Positions 1-5,628 of a stretch of DNA of 5,628 nt are shown one piece after another. A program made the position numbers and the translations under genes. Every line of letters begins with the position of its first letter. The stretch's first letter is position 1. The notes under the pieces were generated by a model. That model had not been told where the DNA came from. It worked only from the letters and a program-made list of their open reading frames with translations, and did not search any database. Source of the stretch: an uncultured Sphingobacteriaceae bacterium (GTDB lineage Bacteria; Bacteroidota; Bacteroidia; Sphingobacteriales; Sphingobacteriaceae); assembly GCA_937875035.1 (NCBI GenBank), contig CALNCF010000390.1, positions 1-5,628 of the forward strand, read 5' to 3'.

Positions 1-366
1 GTTCGAGAACCATACACGCTTTGCCCATACCTCAAAGGCTTTATATTTAGCCGATTTCTTGTCACCCTTATACGTCGTATAGATCACCTCGTTCATCTTA
101 CGGATACGCAGGTTATGCTTATACTTCTGATCGTACAGGATATCGCGGCCGGCAAGGCCCGCTTCATACAGATAATACAAAAGCTCTTTCTGCTTCGGGG
201 AGAGATCCTCGAAACCTTCCACCCGGTAACGAAGCACTTCCAGGTCGCTGAAACGCTCCGCCGATACTTCAAAGGTTTTCACAGGCGCTTTCTGTGCAAA
301 GGCCGGCTCTGCTGCCGACATGATGGCTACAGAAGCCCCTGTCATAAATAAATGACTGATTTTCAT
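1..366 (-). CDS. Exported dipeptidyl-peptidase III (peptidase family M49), N-terminal part only
   Basis: The first 122 codons are present and the gene runs off the left edge. The ATG at 366 opens a typical signal peptide (MKIS..., hydrophobic core, then AEPAFA before QK), with likely cleavage after residue 24. There is no lipobox cysteine, so a periplasmic or secreted protein is expected rather than a lipoprotein. The mature part reads like the start of Bacteroidetes M49 enzymes: RFSDLEVLRYRVEGFEDLSP, then KQKELLYYLYEAGLAGRDI, DQKYKHNLRIRK, and KAFEVWAKRVWFSN at the edge. M49 enzymes are zinc exopeptidases that remove dipeptides from the N-terminus of short peptides. The HExxGH zinc motif lies further on and cannot be seen here. 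Relatives are about 670-710 residues, so roughly four fifths is missing. Some databases label such proteins 'dihydrofolate reductase', which I consider a naming error. The family is recognised from memory of conserved segments, not from a search. Confidence 0.85.
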   Translation of the reverse strand, partial: MKISHLFMTGASVAIMSAAEPAFAQKAPVKTFEVSAERFSDLEVLRYRVEGFEDLSPKQKELLYYLYEAGLAGRDILYDQKYKHNLRIRKMNEVIYTTYKGDKKSAKYKAFEVWAKRVWFSN

Positions 367-389
367 TGTAAGTTATTATTGATGATGAA

Positions 390-420
390 CAAACCTACAT
401 AAAAGCAGGTAAACAGGCAA
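390..420 (-). promoter_or_regulatory. Candidate Bacteroidetes-type promoter for the M49 peptidase gene
   Basis: On the minus strand, TTG (420-418), a 20-nt spacer and TAGGTTTG (397-390) match the Bacteroidetes -33/-7 pattern TTG...TAnnTTTG. The start codon at 366 lies about 23 bases beyond the -7 box, which implies a leader of roughly 15-20 nt. The leader is AT-rich and shows no clear Shine-Dalgarno sequence, as is usual in this phylum. This is pattern recognition only. Confidence 0.55.
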
Positions 421-457
421 TGGCCGCAGGGCCTCCTGTGTAACGATTTGAGGGCAA

Positions 458-487
458 TTGCCGGATCGGGAATGTCTGTTATTTTTG
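458..487 (+). promoter_or_regulatory. Candidate Bacteroidetes-type promoter for the alpha/beta hydrolase gene
   Basis: TTG (458-460), a 19-nt spacer and TATTTTTG (480-487) fit TTG...TAnnTTTG, with a full match in the -7 box. The start codon at 510 is 22 bases beyond the -7 box, giving a short A-rich leader (GACAAACAACAGCACCT before the ATG) without a purine-rich Shine-Dalgarno sequence. It sits back to back with the minus-strand promoter at 390-420. The two -33 elements are about 38 bases apart, so a regulator bound between them could affect both genes. Confidence 0.55.
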
Positions 488-509
488 TAGCGGACAAACA
501 ACAGCACCT

Positions 510-1199
510 ATGCAAAAACTACTTCTTATTCATGGAGCCATCGGTTCCGCAGATCAGTTCCAGTTATTGAGCGGGCAGCTCAGGGATGATTTTGAGATAC
601 ACACCCTTAATCTTCCCGGGCACGGAAAGGATCCCCGTATCGACCAGCCATTCACCATCGCAGCGTTCACCGCTTATGTACACGAATGGATCGCGCAACG
701 GTTCAGCGAACCCATTTCCATATTCGGCTACAGCCTCGGCGGCTATATCGCGCTGAACCTGGCCGCGCTGCATCCTGAACAGGTGCACAAGGTGATGACC
801 TTCGCTACCATCTTCGGATGGAATGAGCAGGTAGCCGCTGCACAGGTAAAGCTTCTGGACAGTGAAAAGATCAAGCAAAAAGTGCCCGCTTTCGCGCAGC
901 AATTAAGCGACACCCATGGCGCGGAGAAATGGGAACAGGTGTTGCAGAAAACCGCGGGCATGCTCATTCATTCCGGACAGGCTCCCCTGCTTACACCCGA
1001 AGTGCTTGGCGGCATTCATCACCGCGTATGTATCACGACCGGCGACCGTGACCAGGCCGCAACACCCGAAGACAGCCTTACCGCATACCGTGCCTTACCA
1101 CAGGCCGATCTCATGGTGCTCCCACGCACGGTACACCCCATTGAAAAGCTGGATACAAGCATGATGCTCCCGGAGATCAAGCGTTTCTTTCTTTCGTAA
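510..1199 (+). CDS. Alpha/beta hydrolase (serine hydrolase fold), 229 aa, complete
   Basis: A complete alpha/beta hydrolase fold protein. Visible family marks are the oxyanion-side HG in LLLIHGAIGS (His8-Gly9), the strand/turn LNLPGHGKD (33-41), and the nucleophile elbow GYSLGG (73-78) with Ser75. ITTGDRD (175-181) offers Asp181 as the acid, and TVHPIE (207-212) offers His209 as the base. The Ser75-Asp181-His209 triad is therefore complete and correctly ordered, and a helical cap of about 70 residues lies between strand 6 and the acid. There is no signal peptide or membrane segment, so it should be cytoplasmic. Substrate cannot be told from sequence: esterase, lactonase, thioesterase and C-C hydrolase are all possible in this fold. 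At 229 aa it is compact for the superfamily. The start at 510 places the first beta-strand at residues 3-7, which leaves little room for a later start. It is monocistronic, with a promoter just upstream and a terminator directly at its stop codon. Confidence 0.9.
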   Translation: MQKLLLIHGAIGSADQFQLLSGQLRDDFEIHTLNLPGHGKDPRIDQPFTIAAFTAYVHEWIAQRFSEPISIFGYSLGGYIALNLAALHPEQVHKVMTFATIFGWNEQVAAAQVKLLDSEKIKQKVPAFAQQLSDTHGAEKWEQVLQKTAGMLIHSGQAPLLTPEVLGGIHHRVCITTGDRDQAATPEDSLTAYRALPQADLMVLPRTVHPIEKLDTSMMLPEIKRFFLS

Positions 1200-1232
1200 A
1201 AAAAGCCCCCTGGATTTTCAGGGGGCTTTTTT
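1199..1232. terminator. Bidirectional intrinsic terminator between convergent genes
   Basis: A perfect hairpin pairs 1199-1212 (AAAAAAGCCCCCTG) with 1219-1232 (CAGGGGGCTTTTTT) around the six-base loop GATTTT. The GC core is flanked by an A run on the left and a T run on the right, so each strand sees a stem followed by U residues. It overlaps the last base of the hydrolase stop codon (1197-1199) and lies 18 bases beyond the stop of the minus-strand metalloprotease (1251-1253). It can therefore end both convergent transcripts. Confidence 0.93.
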
Positions 1233-1250
1233 ATAAATGCTTATTCGTGT

Positions 1251-4200
1251 TTAGTATTTGATCACCCGTTTAACCACGTTGCTCTGCGGCAACGCGATCT
1301 TCACAAAGTAAATGCCCTTAGGCTGATCAAGCTCCAGATCGATCTGCATATCGTTAGCCGATTTCTCGCGCTCAAGCGATTGTACAACTCTTCCCAGCTC
1401 ATCCATAACCTGTACGGTCACCTTACCCAATTCGGCAGAGCTCAGGGTAATATGGAACAGCCCCTCTCCCGGGTTAGGGTAGATCACGGTTGATTGCGCC
1501 AGCTGGTTGGAAGCAATACCCACAGTTGCGGTAGTTGCCGACATCTCGTTGGAGAACATCGAATTCCCGTTCGCGTTGGTCGCATAGATACGGTAGTAGT
1601 ATGTCGTGTTCGGTAATAATCCGCTGTGAACATAATTCATATAACTTCCGGAACCTGTACCAGGTGACAAAGTACCTACCATTACAAAGTTCTGGTTGTC
1701 ATTGGCAGAGCTTTCTACCCTATACGACAATTCATTGAATGAATTATCCAACCATTTCATACGGATACTGTTTGCTGTTACGCTGACAATAGACAGGTCG
1801 CTTGGCTGTGCCGGCACACCACCGGTCGTGAAAATGCTGATGGCTGATGCAGGACCTGTTCCGCAATTGTTCACCCCGCTTACTCTCCAGAAGAATTTAG
1901 TAAACTCCGGGATACCATTGGTAATGATGAGGTTCACAGAGCTTGCACCGTTCAGGGTGCTGTCGATCACAAGCGCGGTAAAGTTCGTATCGGTTGCCAG
2001 CTCCACACGGTAACCGGTTGCGTTGGCAACCATTGTCCAGGTAAGCGTAGGCTTCGGGGTTACATTCGTTTGCGCATTGTTAGGGCTGCTCAGGGTAGCC
2101 TTGGCAACCACCGAAGTAACCACCGTGAAAGTCAATGAGCTGGAATGGCTCAGCGCGCCGGCAGAACCTGCCACGGTAAATGTATAATTACCGGCATTCA
2201 CACCGGTAGCGGCAACCTTCAGCTGAACCATATTGCCCGGAAGCACAGGGTTCGATGTAAAGGAAGCCGTAGCGCCCGCGGGCAAACCACTTACCGATAA
2301 GGTTACAGGGTCGGCAAAGCTCAGGATCGGATCAACAGATACATTGTATACTGCTGTATCATTTGTACAGATGCTGTTCATCACCGCCGATGGAGCCAGG
2401 CTGAAATCAGGAACCGTAGGCGCGAAGATCTTTAAGTGTTTATTGTTGATATCGAAGAAGATGTTACCGGCTGCTTCTACCTTGATCCGCACGGTATTGC
2501 TTACATTATTCGGAACAGTGATCGCTTCCGAACCATCGTTCGGCGTATTGGCCGCCAGCGTGATCGGGAAGGTCTGTCCGCCATCTGTAGACATCAGGAT
2601 ATTTACATTGCTGCAATTTACAGGGGCTAAGTTAGAGTTGGCCACATCCCATGTAATCACCTCTGTACCGCCTACATATAAAGTATCGAGCACATTACCG
2701 AATGTAACGGTAAACGGACCTGCAGTAGAAGTAACCGCTACCGTGGGCTGGTCTTTCCCCGTAGCACCTCCACCAGCCACATTATCGCGGGCGGTTAAAC
2801 GGAAGTTCATGGTACGGGTCGTATTAGGCAGACGCTCACCCTTTACCTGGGTAGCATTCAGAATGTCGGCCAGCTTAGGGAATGTACGCGATGGCGTAGT
2901 TACCGGAGGATAGAACCTGAAAAGAGGCGCGTTGCCACTTGGCGAATTCGGAGCTCCACCCGGACCAAGGTCCATTTGTTCCCAGCTATATGTCAGAGGA
3001 TCACCATCCGGGTCAACCGCCGAACCGGTTAAGGTAAACGGCGTGCTCATCGGGATCGTGTATGAAGGTCCGGCCTCTACGGTCGGTGCATTATTTGTAG
3101 TGACCGTTCTTACCGGGCAGGCATTTCCGCCATTGGCCAAACGGATGTATGCATTGATCTCATCCAGGCTCGCTGTATGGAAATATGGCACACTGTTGTT
3201 CGCAATATTATCAGCTCCGCAGATTCCTGCATAGGCCATAATGGTTACACCGCTACCCGGCTCGTATGCCGTGGTGCTGTTACGGTTGCCACCGTCACAG
3301 GCTTCAGTTTCACTATTAAAAGTATGGTTACCGCCGAACTGGTGACCCATTTCATGGGCAACATAATCAATATCGAACGCATCACCCTTAGGAGATGAGG
3401 AGCCGGTTACACCATACGCTTTCTGACCCGTTTTGCAGATCACGCCTAAACCGGCAATACCTCCGCCGCCGGTGCTGAATACGTGACCCATATCATAGTT
3501 CGCATTACCGATATGCGCATCGGTAATGTTCTGGTTCTGGCTCAGCATGGCGCCTCCGTTGGAGTTGGAATAGGGCTGTGTTCCTGAAAGGTAGATCAGT
3601 GTATCGGTATTGTCTACCAATATCAGGCGTACGGCTACTTCTGTTTCGTACACTCCGTTCACACGGTTCAGCGTGGTGATCATCGCGGCAAGCACTTCCG
3701 GTTTTGTGGGAACACTTTTACCTGTTACTGCTTTAGAGTACTGGATGGTACAGGCCAGCGCCAGGCGGTACGTTCTCAGTTCAACCGGGGCCATAGCGGC
3801 GCCCGACATACGGTAGCTGCGTACACGCTCTTCCGATTCCTGGATGAACTCTTCGCTCGCTACGGTTCCGCAGGAAAATCCTGCTTCATTCGCAGGAAGA
3901 TCATGACGGTAGTAGGAGATATATTCAGCGGTCGTTTCTTTCGTTACCGGGTCTACAAAATATCTTCCATCCACAGACATTACCATGGCATGGAAGCCGT
4001 TGTACCCGATATCGATCTTCGCATAGGACGTCGGATGATCGATACCCTGGGCGGTATACGTTTTAATTTCTTTGTATTTGTTCGCTAATCCGCTTTGCAT
4101 GATCGGGGATTCCACGATGCGGAATTTCTCGAAGCCGCCATAAGGCATTGGCAGCTCGATCACTGCGGATATGTTGCGGGACGCTACGCTGAACTCCATC

Positions 4201-4412
4201 GGAGCAGCAGCAAGGATTTGCTTTACAGCGGTATAATCAAGCGTAACATGATTATAGTGTTTCGGCATGGCACCTTCCACGGCTTTTTTTTGCAATAAAG
4301 CCTTGGAGCTGCTCGCCTTCCAGGGGTTAGAATCTTTAGCAGAAGCCGTTATGGAAACAGCCACGCATGAAAGAATCAGTAAAACCTTCTTTAAATTGAT
4401 CTTCGTTCTCAT
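1251..4412 (-). CDS. Secreted reprolysin-like metzincin protease with Ig/Fn3 modules and T9SS sorting domain, 1053 aa
   Basis: A large zinc endopeptidase likely exported by Sec and then the type IX system. Numbering is from the ATG at 4412. Residues 1-25 are a signal peptide (MRTKINLKKV, hydrophobic core, ASA|KD). A propeptide runs to about 210, and FSCGT at 179-183 may act as a cysteine switch. The catalytic domain (about 211-435) carries HEMGHQFGGNH at 353-363: zinc ligands His353, His357 and His363, catalytic Glu354, and a Met-turn at IMAY (391-394). This is the metzincin M12B/reprolysin-like signature. A PKD-like region starting near 442 has DPDGD (467-471). Two further beta-sandwich stretches follow (about 566-665 and 667-767), then Fn3-like domains at about 775-863 and 868-962. 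From 978 (YPNPGEG...) to the end (PKGIYFVKI...VVKRVIKY) is a T9SS type A sorting domain. An in-frame ATG at 4475 would add 21 residues. I prefer 4412 because it begins a textbook signal peptide and lies just after a candidate promoter. Substrate is unknown. Confidence 0.92.
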   Translation of the reverse strand: MRTKINLKKVLLILSCVAVSITASAKDSNPWKASSSKALLQKKAVEGAMPKHYNHVTLDYTAVKQILAAAPMEFSVASRNISAVIELPMPYGGFEKFRIVESPIMQSGLANKYKEIKTYTAQGIDHPTSYAKIDIGYNGFHAMVMSVDGRYFVDPVTKETTAEYISYYRHDLPANEAGFSCGTVASEEFIQESEERVRSYRMSGAAMAPVELRTYRLALACTIQYSKAVTGKSVPTKPEVLAAMITTLNRVNGVYETEVAVRLILVDNTDTLIYLSGTQPYSNSNGGAMLSQNQNITDAHIGNANYDMGHVFSTGGGGIAGLGVICKTGQKAYGVTGSSSPKGDAFDIDYVAHEMGHQFGGNHTFNSETEACDGGNRNSTTAYEPGSGVTIMAYAGICGADNIANNSVPYFHTASLDEINAYIRLANGGNACPVRTVTTNNAPTVEAGPSYTIPMSTPFTLTGSAVDPDGDPLTYSWEQMDLGPGGAPNSPSGNAPLFRFYPPVTTPSRTFPKLADILNATQVKGERLPNTTRTMNFRLTARDNVAGGGATGKDQPTVAVTSTAGPFTVTFGNVLDTLYVGGTEVITWDVANSNLAPVNCSNVNILMSTDGGQTFPITLAANTPNDGSEAITVPNNVSNTVRIKVEAAGNIFFDINNKHLKIFAPTVPDFSLAPSAVMNSICTNDTAVYNVSVDPILSFADPVTLSVSGLPAGATASFTSNPVLPGNMVQLKVAATGVNAGNYTFTVAGSAGALSHSSSLTFTVVTSVVAKATLSSPNNAQTNVTPKPTLTWTMVANATGYRVELATDTNFTALVIDSTLNGASSVNLIITNGIPEFTKFFWRVSGVNNCGTGPASAISIFTTGGVPAQPSDLSIVSVTANSIRMKWLDNSFNELSYRVESSANDNQNFVMVGTLSPGTGSGSYMNYVHSGLLPNTTYYYRIYATNANGNSMFSNEMSATTATVGIASNQLAQSTVIYPNPGEGLFHITLSSAELGKVTVQVMDELGRVVQSLEREKSANDMQIDLELDQPKGIYFVKIALPQSNVVKRVIKY

Positions 4413-4432
4413 TTGGTTAAATATATAGGCTC

Positions 4433-4464
4433 CTAAATTAAAGGATATTAACAAGATGAGCAAA
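4433..4464 (-). promoter_or_regulatory. Candidate Bacteroidetes-type promoter for the metalloprotease gene
   Basis: Reading the minus strand, TTTG (4464-4461), a 20-nt spacer and TAATTTAG (4440-4433, one mismatch to TAnnTTTG) precede the start codon at 4412 by about 20 bases. This matches the short-leader arrangement of the other two promoters in the window. A second -7-like match, TAATTTTG (4480-4473), has no TTG at the right distance and is less likely. If the promoter is real, transcription begins downstream of the alternative ATG at 4475, which supports the later start. The 91-base gap at 4413-4503 shows no convincing terminator for the upstream gene, so read-through is also possible. Confidence 0.4.
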
Positions 4465-4503
4465 GATTGGCCCAAAATTAATCCCGGACCATACTTTAAA
4501 GGC

Positions 4504-5145
4504 TTAAAATGCTTCTTTTTCGGTGGTCTTGTTCTTTTTAAAGTCCGTCATCTTCACAAAAGCCTTACCCAGGCGGTTTGTGAGGTTCGGCTCATAGGTC
4601 ACGCTTTTGTCAAAAGAAATAGACATGCTGAAATATGACATCTTCATTTTCTGAAGCGGGCTGCCCGGGGCTGTTTTTACTACGATGGCATTTTTGGCCA
4701 GGTTCTGAACGACCATGATGCGTTTCCCGGTTTCTACCGCTGTCGTTTTTTTCGGATCCAGGTCTGTGAAATCAATGGTCACACCCGTCACCAGGTCCTT
4801 GATACAGGTCGATTTCGGGTCAGGCTTCATCGTGATCACCAGCTTATCATTTTCATCAAAAGAAACCTGCTCTACAATCCATTCACAGGCATTTTTCGCA
4901 TCGACATTCGTGCTGAAAGATACTACCGGCTTATACTGGTTCATCTTTTTCACGATCCAGTCCTTCGTTTCTTCGAGGGTAGGCTCTCTGACCGGCTCAG
5001 GAGCAGGAGCAGGAGCTTCCACCACCGGTTTCTTCTTCACAGGCTTGGCACGCTTGCTGCCCTGCTTATTGGGCACCTGCGCGAACATCTCTGTTAAACA
5101 TAGCATCGTAAAGGCAAGGGTCAGTAACAGCGATAATCTTTTCAT
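4504..5145 (-). CDS. Exported protein of unknown function, 213 aa
   Basis: I do not recognise a characterised family. The ATG at 5145 opens a clear signal peptide (MKRLSLLLTLAFTM..., then EMFA|Q) with probable cleavage after residue 22. Cys16 is inside the hydrophobic core, and MFA|Q favours signal peptidase I over lipoprotein processing. Residues 24-54 form a basic, Pro/Ala/Lys-rich linker (KRAKPVKKKP, then APAPAPEP), which suggests an extended tether after export. From about 55 a compact domain begins with the amphipathic helix TLEETKDWIVKKMNQY (56-71). Alternating strands follow (KLVITMKP, GVTIDFTDLDP, RIMVVQN, SYFSMSISFD), then NRLGKAFVKMTDF near the end. The mature protein has two cysteines, Cys87 and Cys114, which could form a disulfide. 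It follows the E1 beta stop by 24 bases on the same strand and is probably co-transcribed with it. No clear Shine-Dalgarno sequence is seen. A periplasmic or surface location is inferred; the function is not known. Confidence 0.85.
   Translation of the reverse strand: MKRLSLLLTLAFTMLCLTEMFAQVPNKQGSKRAKPVKKKPVVEAPAPAPEPVREPTLEETKDWIVKKMNQYKPVVSFSTNVDAKNACEWIVEQVSFDENDKLVITMKPDPKSTCIKDLVTGVTIDFTDLDPKKTTAVETGKRIMVVQNLAKNAIVVKTAPGSPLQKMKMSYFSMSISFDKSVTYEPNLTNRLGKAFVKMTDFKKNKTTEKEAF
4998..5016. repeat. Short in-frame hexanucleotide repeat (three CAGGAG units plus one base)
   Basis: Three tandem copies of CAGGAG and a trailing C lie inside the unknown exported protein gene. On the coding strand they encode the alternating Ala-Pro stretch (APAPAP) of the linker. 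Because the unit is six bases, gain or loss of a copy keeps the frame and only changes linker length by two residues. Confidence 0.75.
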
Positions 5146-5169
5146 TCCGGGGTAACGGTGGGTTTAAGT

Positions 5170-5628
5170 TTAGTATGATAATAATTTTCCGATCTGCACC
5201 GATACCTTATCGGCATTAGGGATCATGGTAAATTCGAGGGTAGCATTCAGAGGGATGGCGGGCAGGTCTTCCGATCCGACGATCTCCACCGGCGCGTCCA
5301 GGCTTCGGAAGCACTCCCTGGAAATCCTTCCGGCCAATGCCTGCGCAAAGGAATTATTTACCGGCTCTTCGGTCAGCACCATACACTTGCCATGTTTCCG
5401 CACCGAGGCAAAGATCGTTTCTGTATCGAGCGGGTTGATCGTACGCAGATCAACGATCTCCACCTGCCCGGGAAAATGCTTCGCCGCGTTCTTCGCCCAG
5501 TATACACCCATTCCATAGGTAATAATGGTGAGGGTATCCGTATCACCGGCAGGTACCTCCTGTACCATGCGTGCCTTACCGAGAGGGATCATATAATCCT
5601 CATCCGGCTCGATGGTCTTCGCGTCTTC
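5170..5628 (-). CDS. 2-oxo acid dehydrogenase E1 component, beta subunit (C-terminal part; 5' end outside window)
   Basis: The frame stays open to the right edge, so the internal ATG at 5592 is not the true start. The visible 152 residues are the C-terminal (transketolase C-type) domain of a thiamine-diphosphate E1 beta subunit. Marks in order are DYMIPLGKARMVQEV, TLTIITYGMGVYWA, VEIVDLRTINPLDTETI, KCMVLTEEPVNNSFAQALA, SLDAPVEIVGSEDLPAIPL and MIPNADKVSVQIGKLL. With the alpha half, E1 decarboxylates a 2-oxo acid and passes the acyl group to lipoyl-E2 in a cytoplasmic complex. The NNSFAQALAGRI and LPAIPLN wording resembles branched-chain (2-oxoisovalerate) E1 of Bacteroidetes more than pyruvate E1, but I would not fix the substrate. 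In this phylum the beta half is often the C-terminal part of a fused alpha-beta polypeptide, and the window cannot decide between fused and separate. It is probably first in a transcription unit with the exported protein downstream. Confidence 0.9.
   Translation of the reverse strand, partial: EDAKTIEPDEDYMIPLGKARMVQEVPAGDTDTLTIITYGMGVYWAKNAAKHFPGQVEIVDLRTINPLDTETIFASVRKHGKCMVLTEEPVNNSFAQALAGRISRECFRSLDAPVEIVGSEDLPAIPLNATLEFTMIPNADKVSVQIGKLLSY

Noticed and set aside
115..351. A 78-codon plus-strand open frame at the left edge
   Set aside because: It is antisense to the M49 peptidase start, which has a signal peptide and family-typical segments. It also shows no promoter or motif of its own.
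564..902. A minus-strand open frame of 112 codons inside the alpha/beta hydrolase gene
   Set aside because: The plus-strand frame carries an intact catalytic triad and the full fold, so the antisense frame is a shadow.
2233..2913. A 226-codon open frame on the plus strand opposite the metalloprotease
   Set aside because: It lies fully antisense to a well-supported coding region with recognised domains. Its translation has no recognisable motif, and its openness follows from codon use on the real strand.
4471..4490. Imperfect hairpin (GGCCC...GGACC) after the unknown protein gene, considered as a terminator
   Set aside because: The stem is only five pairs including a wobble, the loop is twelve bases, and no U run follows on the minus strand.
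4715..5155. A 146-codon plus-strand open frame opposite the unknown exported protein
   Set aside because: It is antisense to a gene with a clear signal peptide and good spacing to its neighbour. Its Ser/Thr/Gly/Ala-rich content is just the complement of the Lys/Pro/Ala codons.
1..5628. A search for defence, mobile-element, CRISPR, tRNA or retron-like structure
   Set aside because: Genes fill nearly all of the window and gaps are 143 bases or less. I saw no direct-repeat arrays, terminal inverted repeats, transposase motifs, cloverleaf sequence or structured non-coding region beyond the one terminator.

Overview
This window looks like ordinary chromosome from a Bacteroidota bacterium, most likely of the Chitinophagaceae/Chitinophaga type. 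Four things point there: a C-terminal type IX secretion (T9SS) sorting domain on a large metalloprotease, an exported M49 peptidase of the Bacteroidetes form, start regions without clear Shine-Dalgarno sequences, and several upstream motifs matching the Bacteroidetes promoter (TTG/TTTG, about 19-20 nt, TAnnTTTG). The genus is inferred, since there is no marker gene to settle it. Base composition and codon use look even throughout, and I see no mobile element, CRISPR array, tRNA or rRNA.

Layout. At the left edge (1-366, minus) is the 5' end of an exported dipeptidyl-peptidase III (family M49). It is divergent from a complete cytoplasmic alpha/beta hydrolase (510-1199, plus), and the 143-base gap carries one candidate promoter for each. 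The hydrolase converges on a large secreted metzincin protease (1251-4412, minus), and a strong hairpin at 1199-1232 can end transcription from both sides. Upstream of the protease, on the same strand, lie a 213-residue exported protein of unknown function (4504-5145) and the 3' part of a 2-oxo acid dehydrogenase E1 beta gene (5170-5628, cut by the window edge). Only 24 bases separate those last two, so they are probably co-transcribed. The protease seems to have its own promoter in the 91-base gap at 4413-4503.

How the genes relate. Two of the five are exported peptidases, which fits a protein-degrading, polymer-scavenging life, but nothing in the sequence links them in one pathway. The E1 beta gene belongs to central or branched-chain keto acid metabolism, and its pairing with an unknown exported protein may be only positional. 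I find no convincing new multi-gene system here. The items most worth a second look are the unknown exported protein, a possible cysteine switch in the protease propeptide, and the protease start site.
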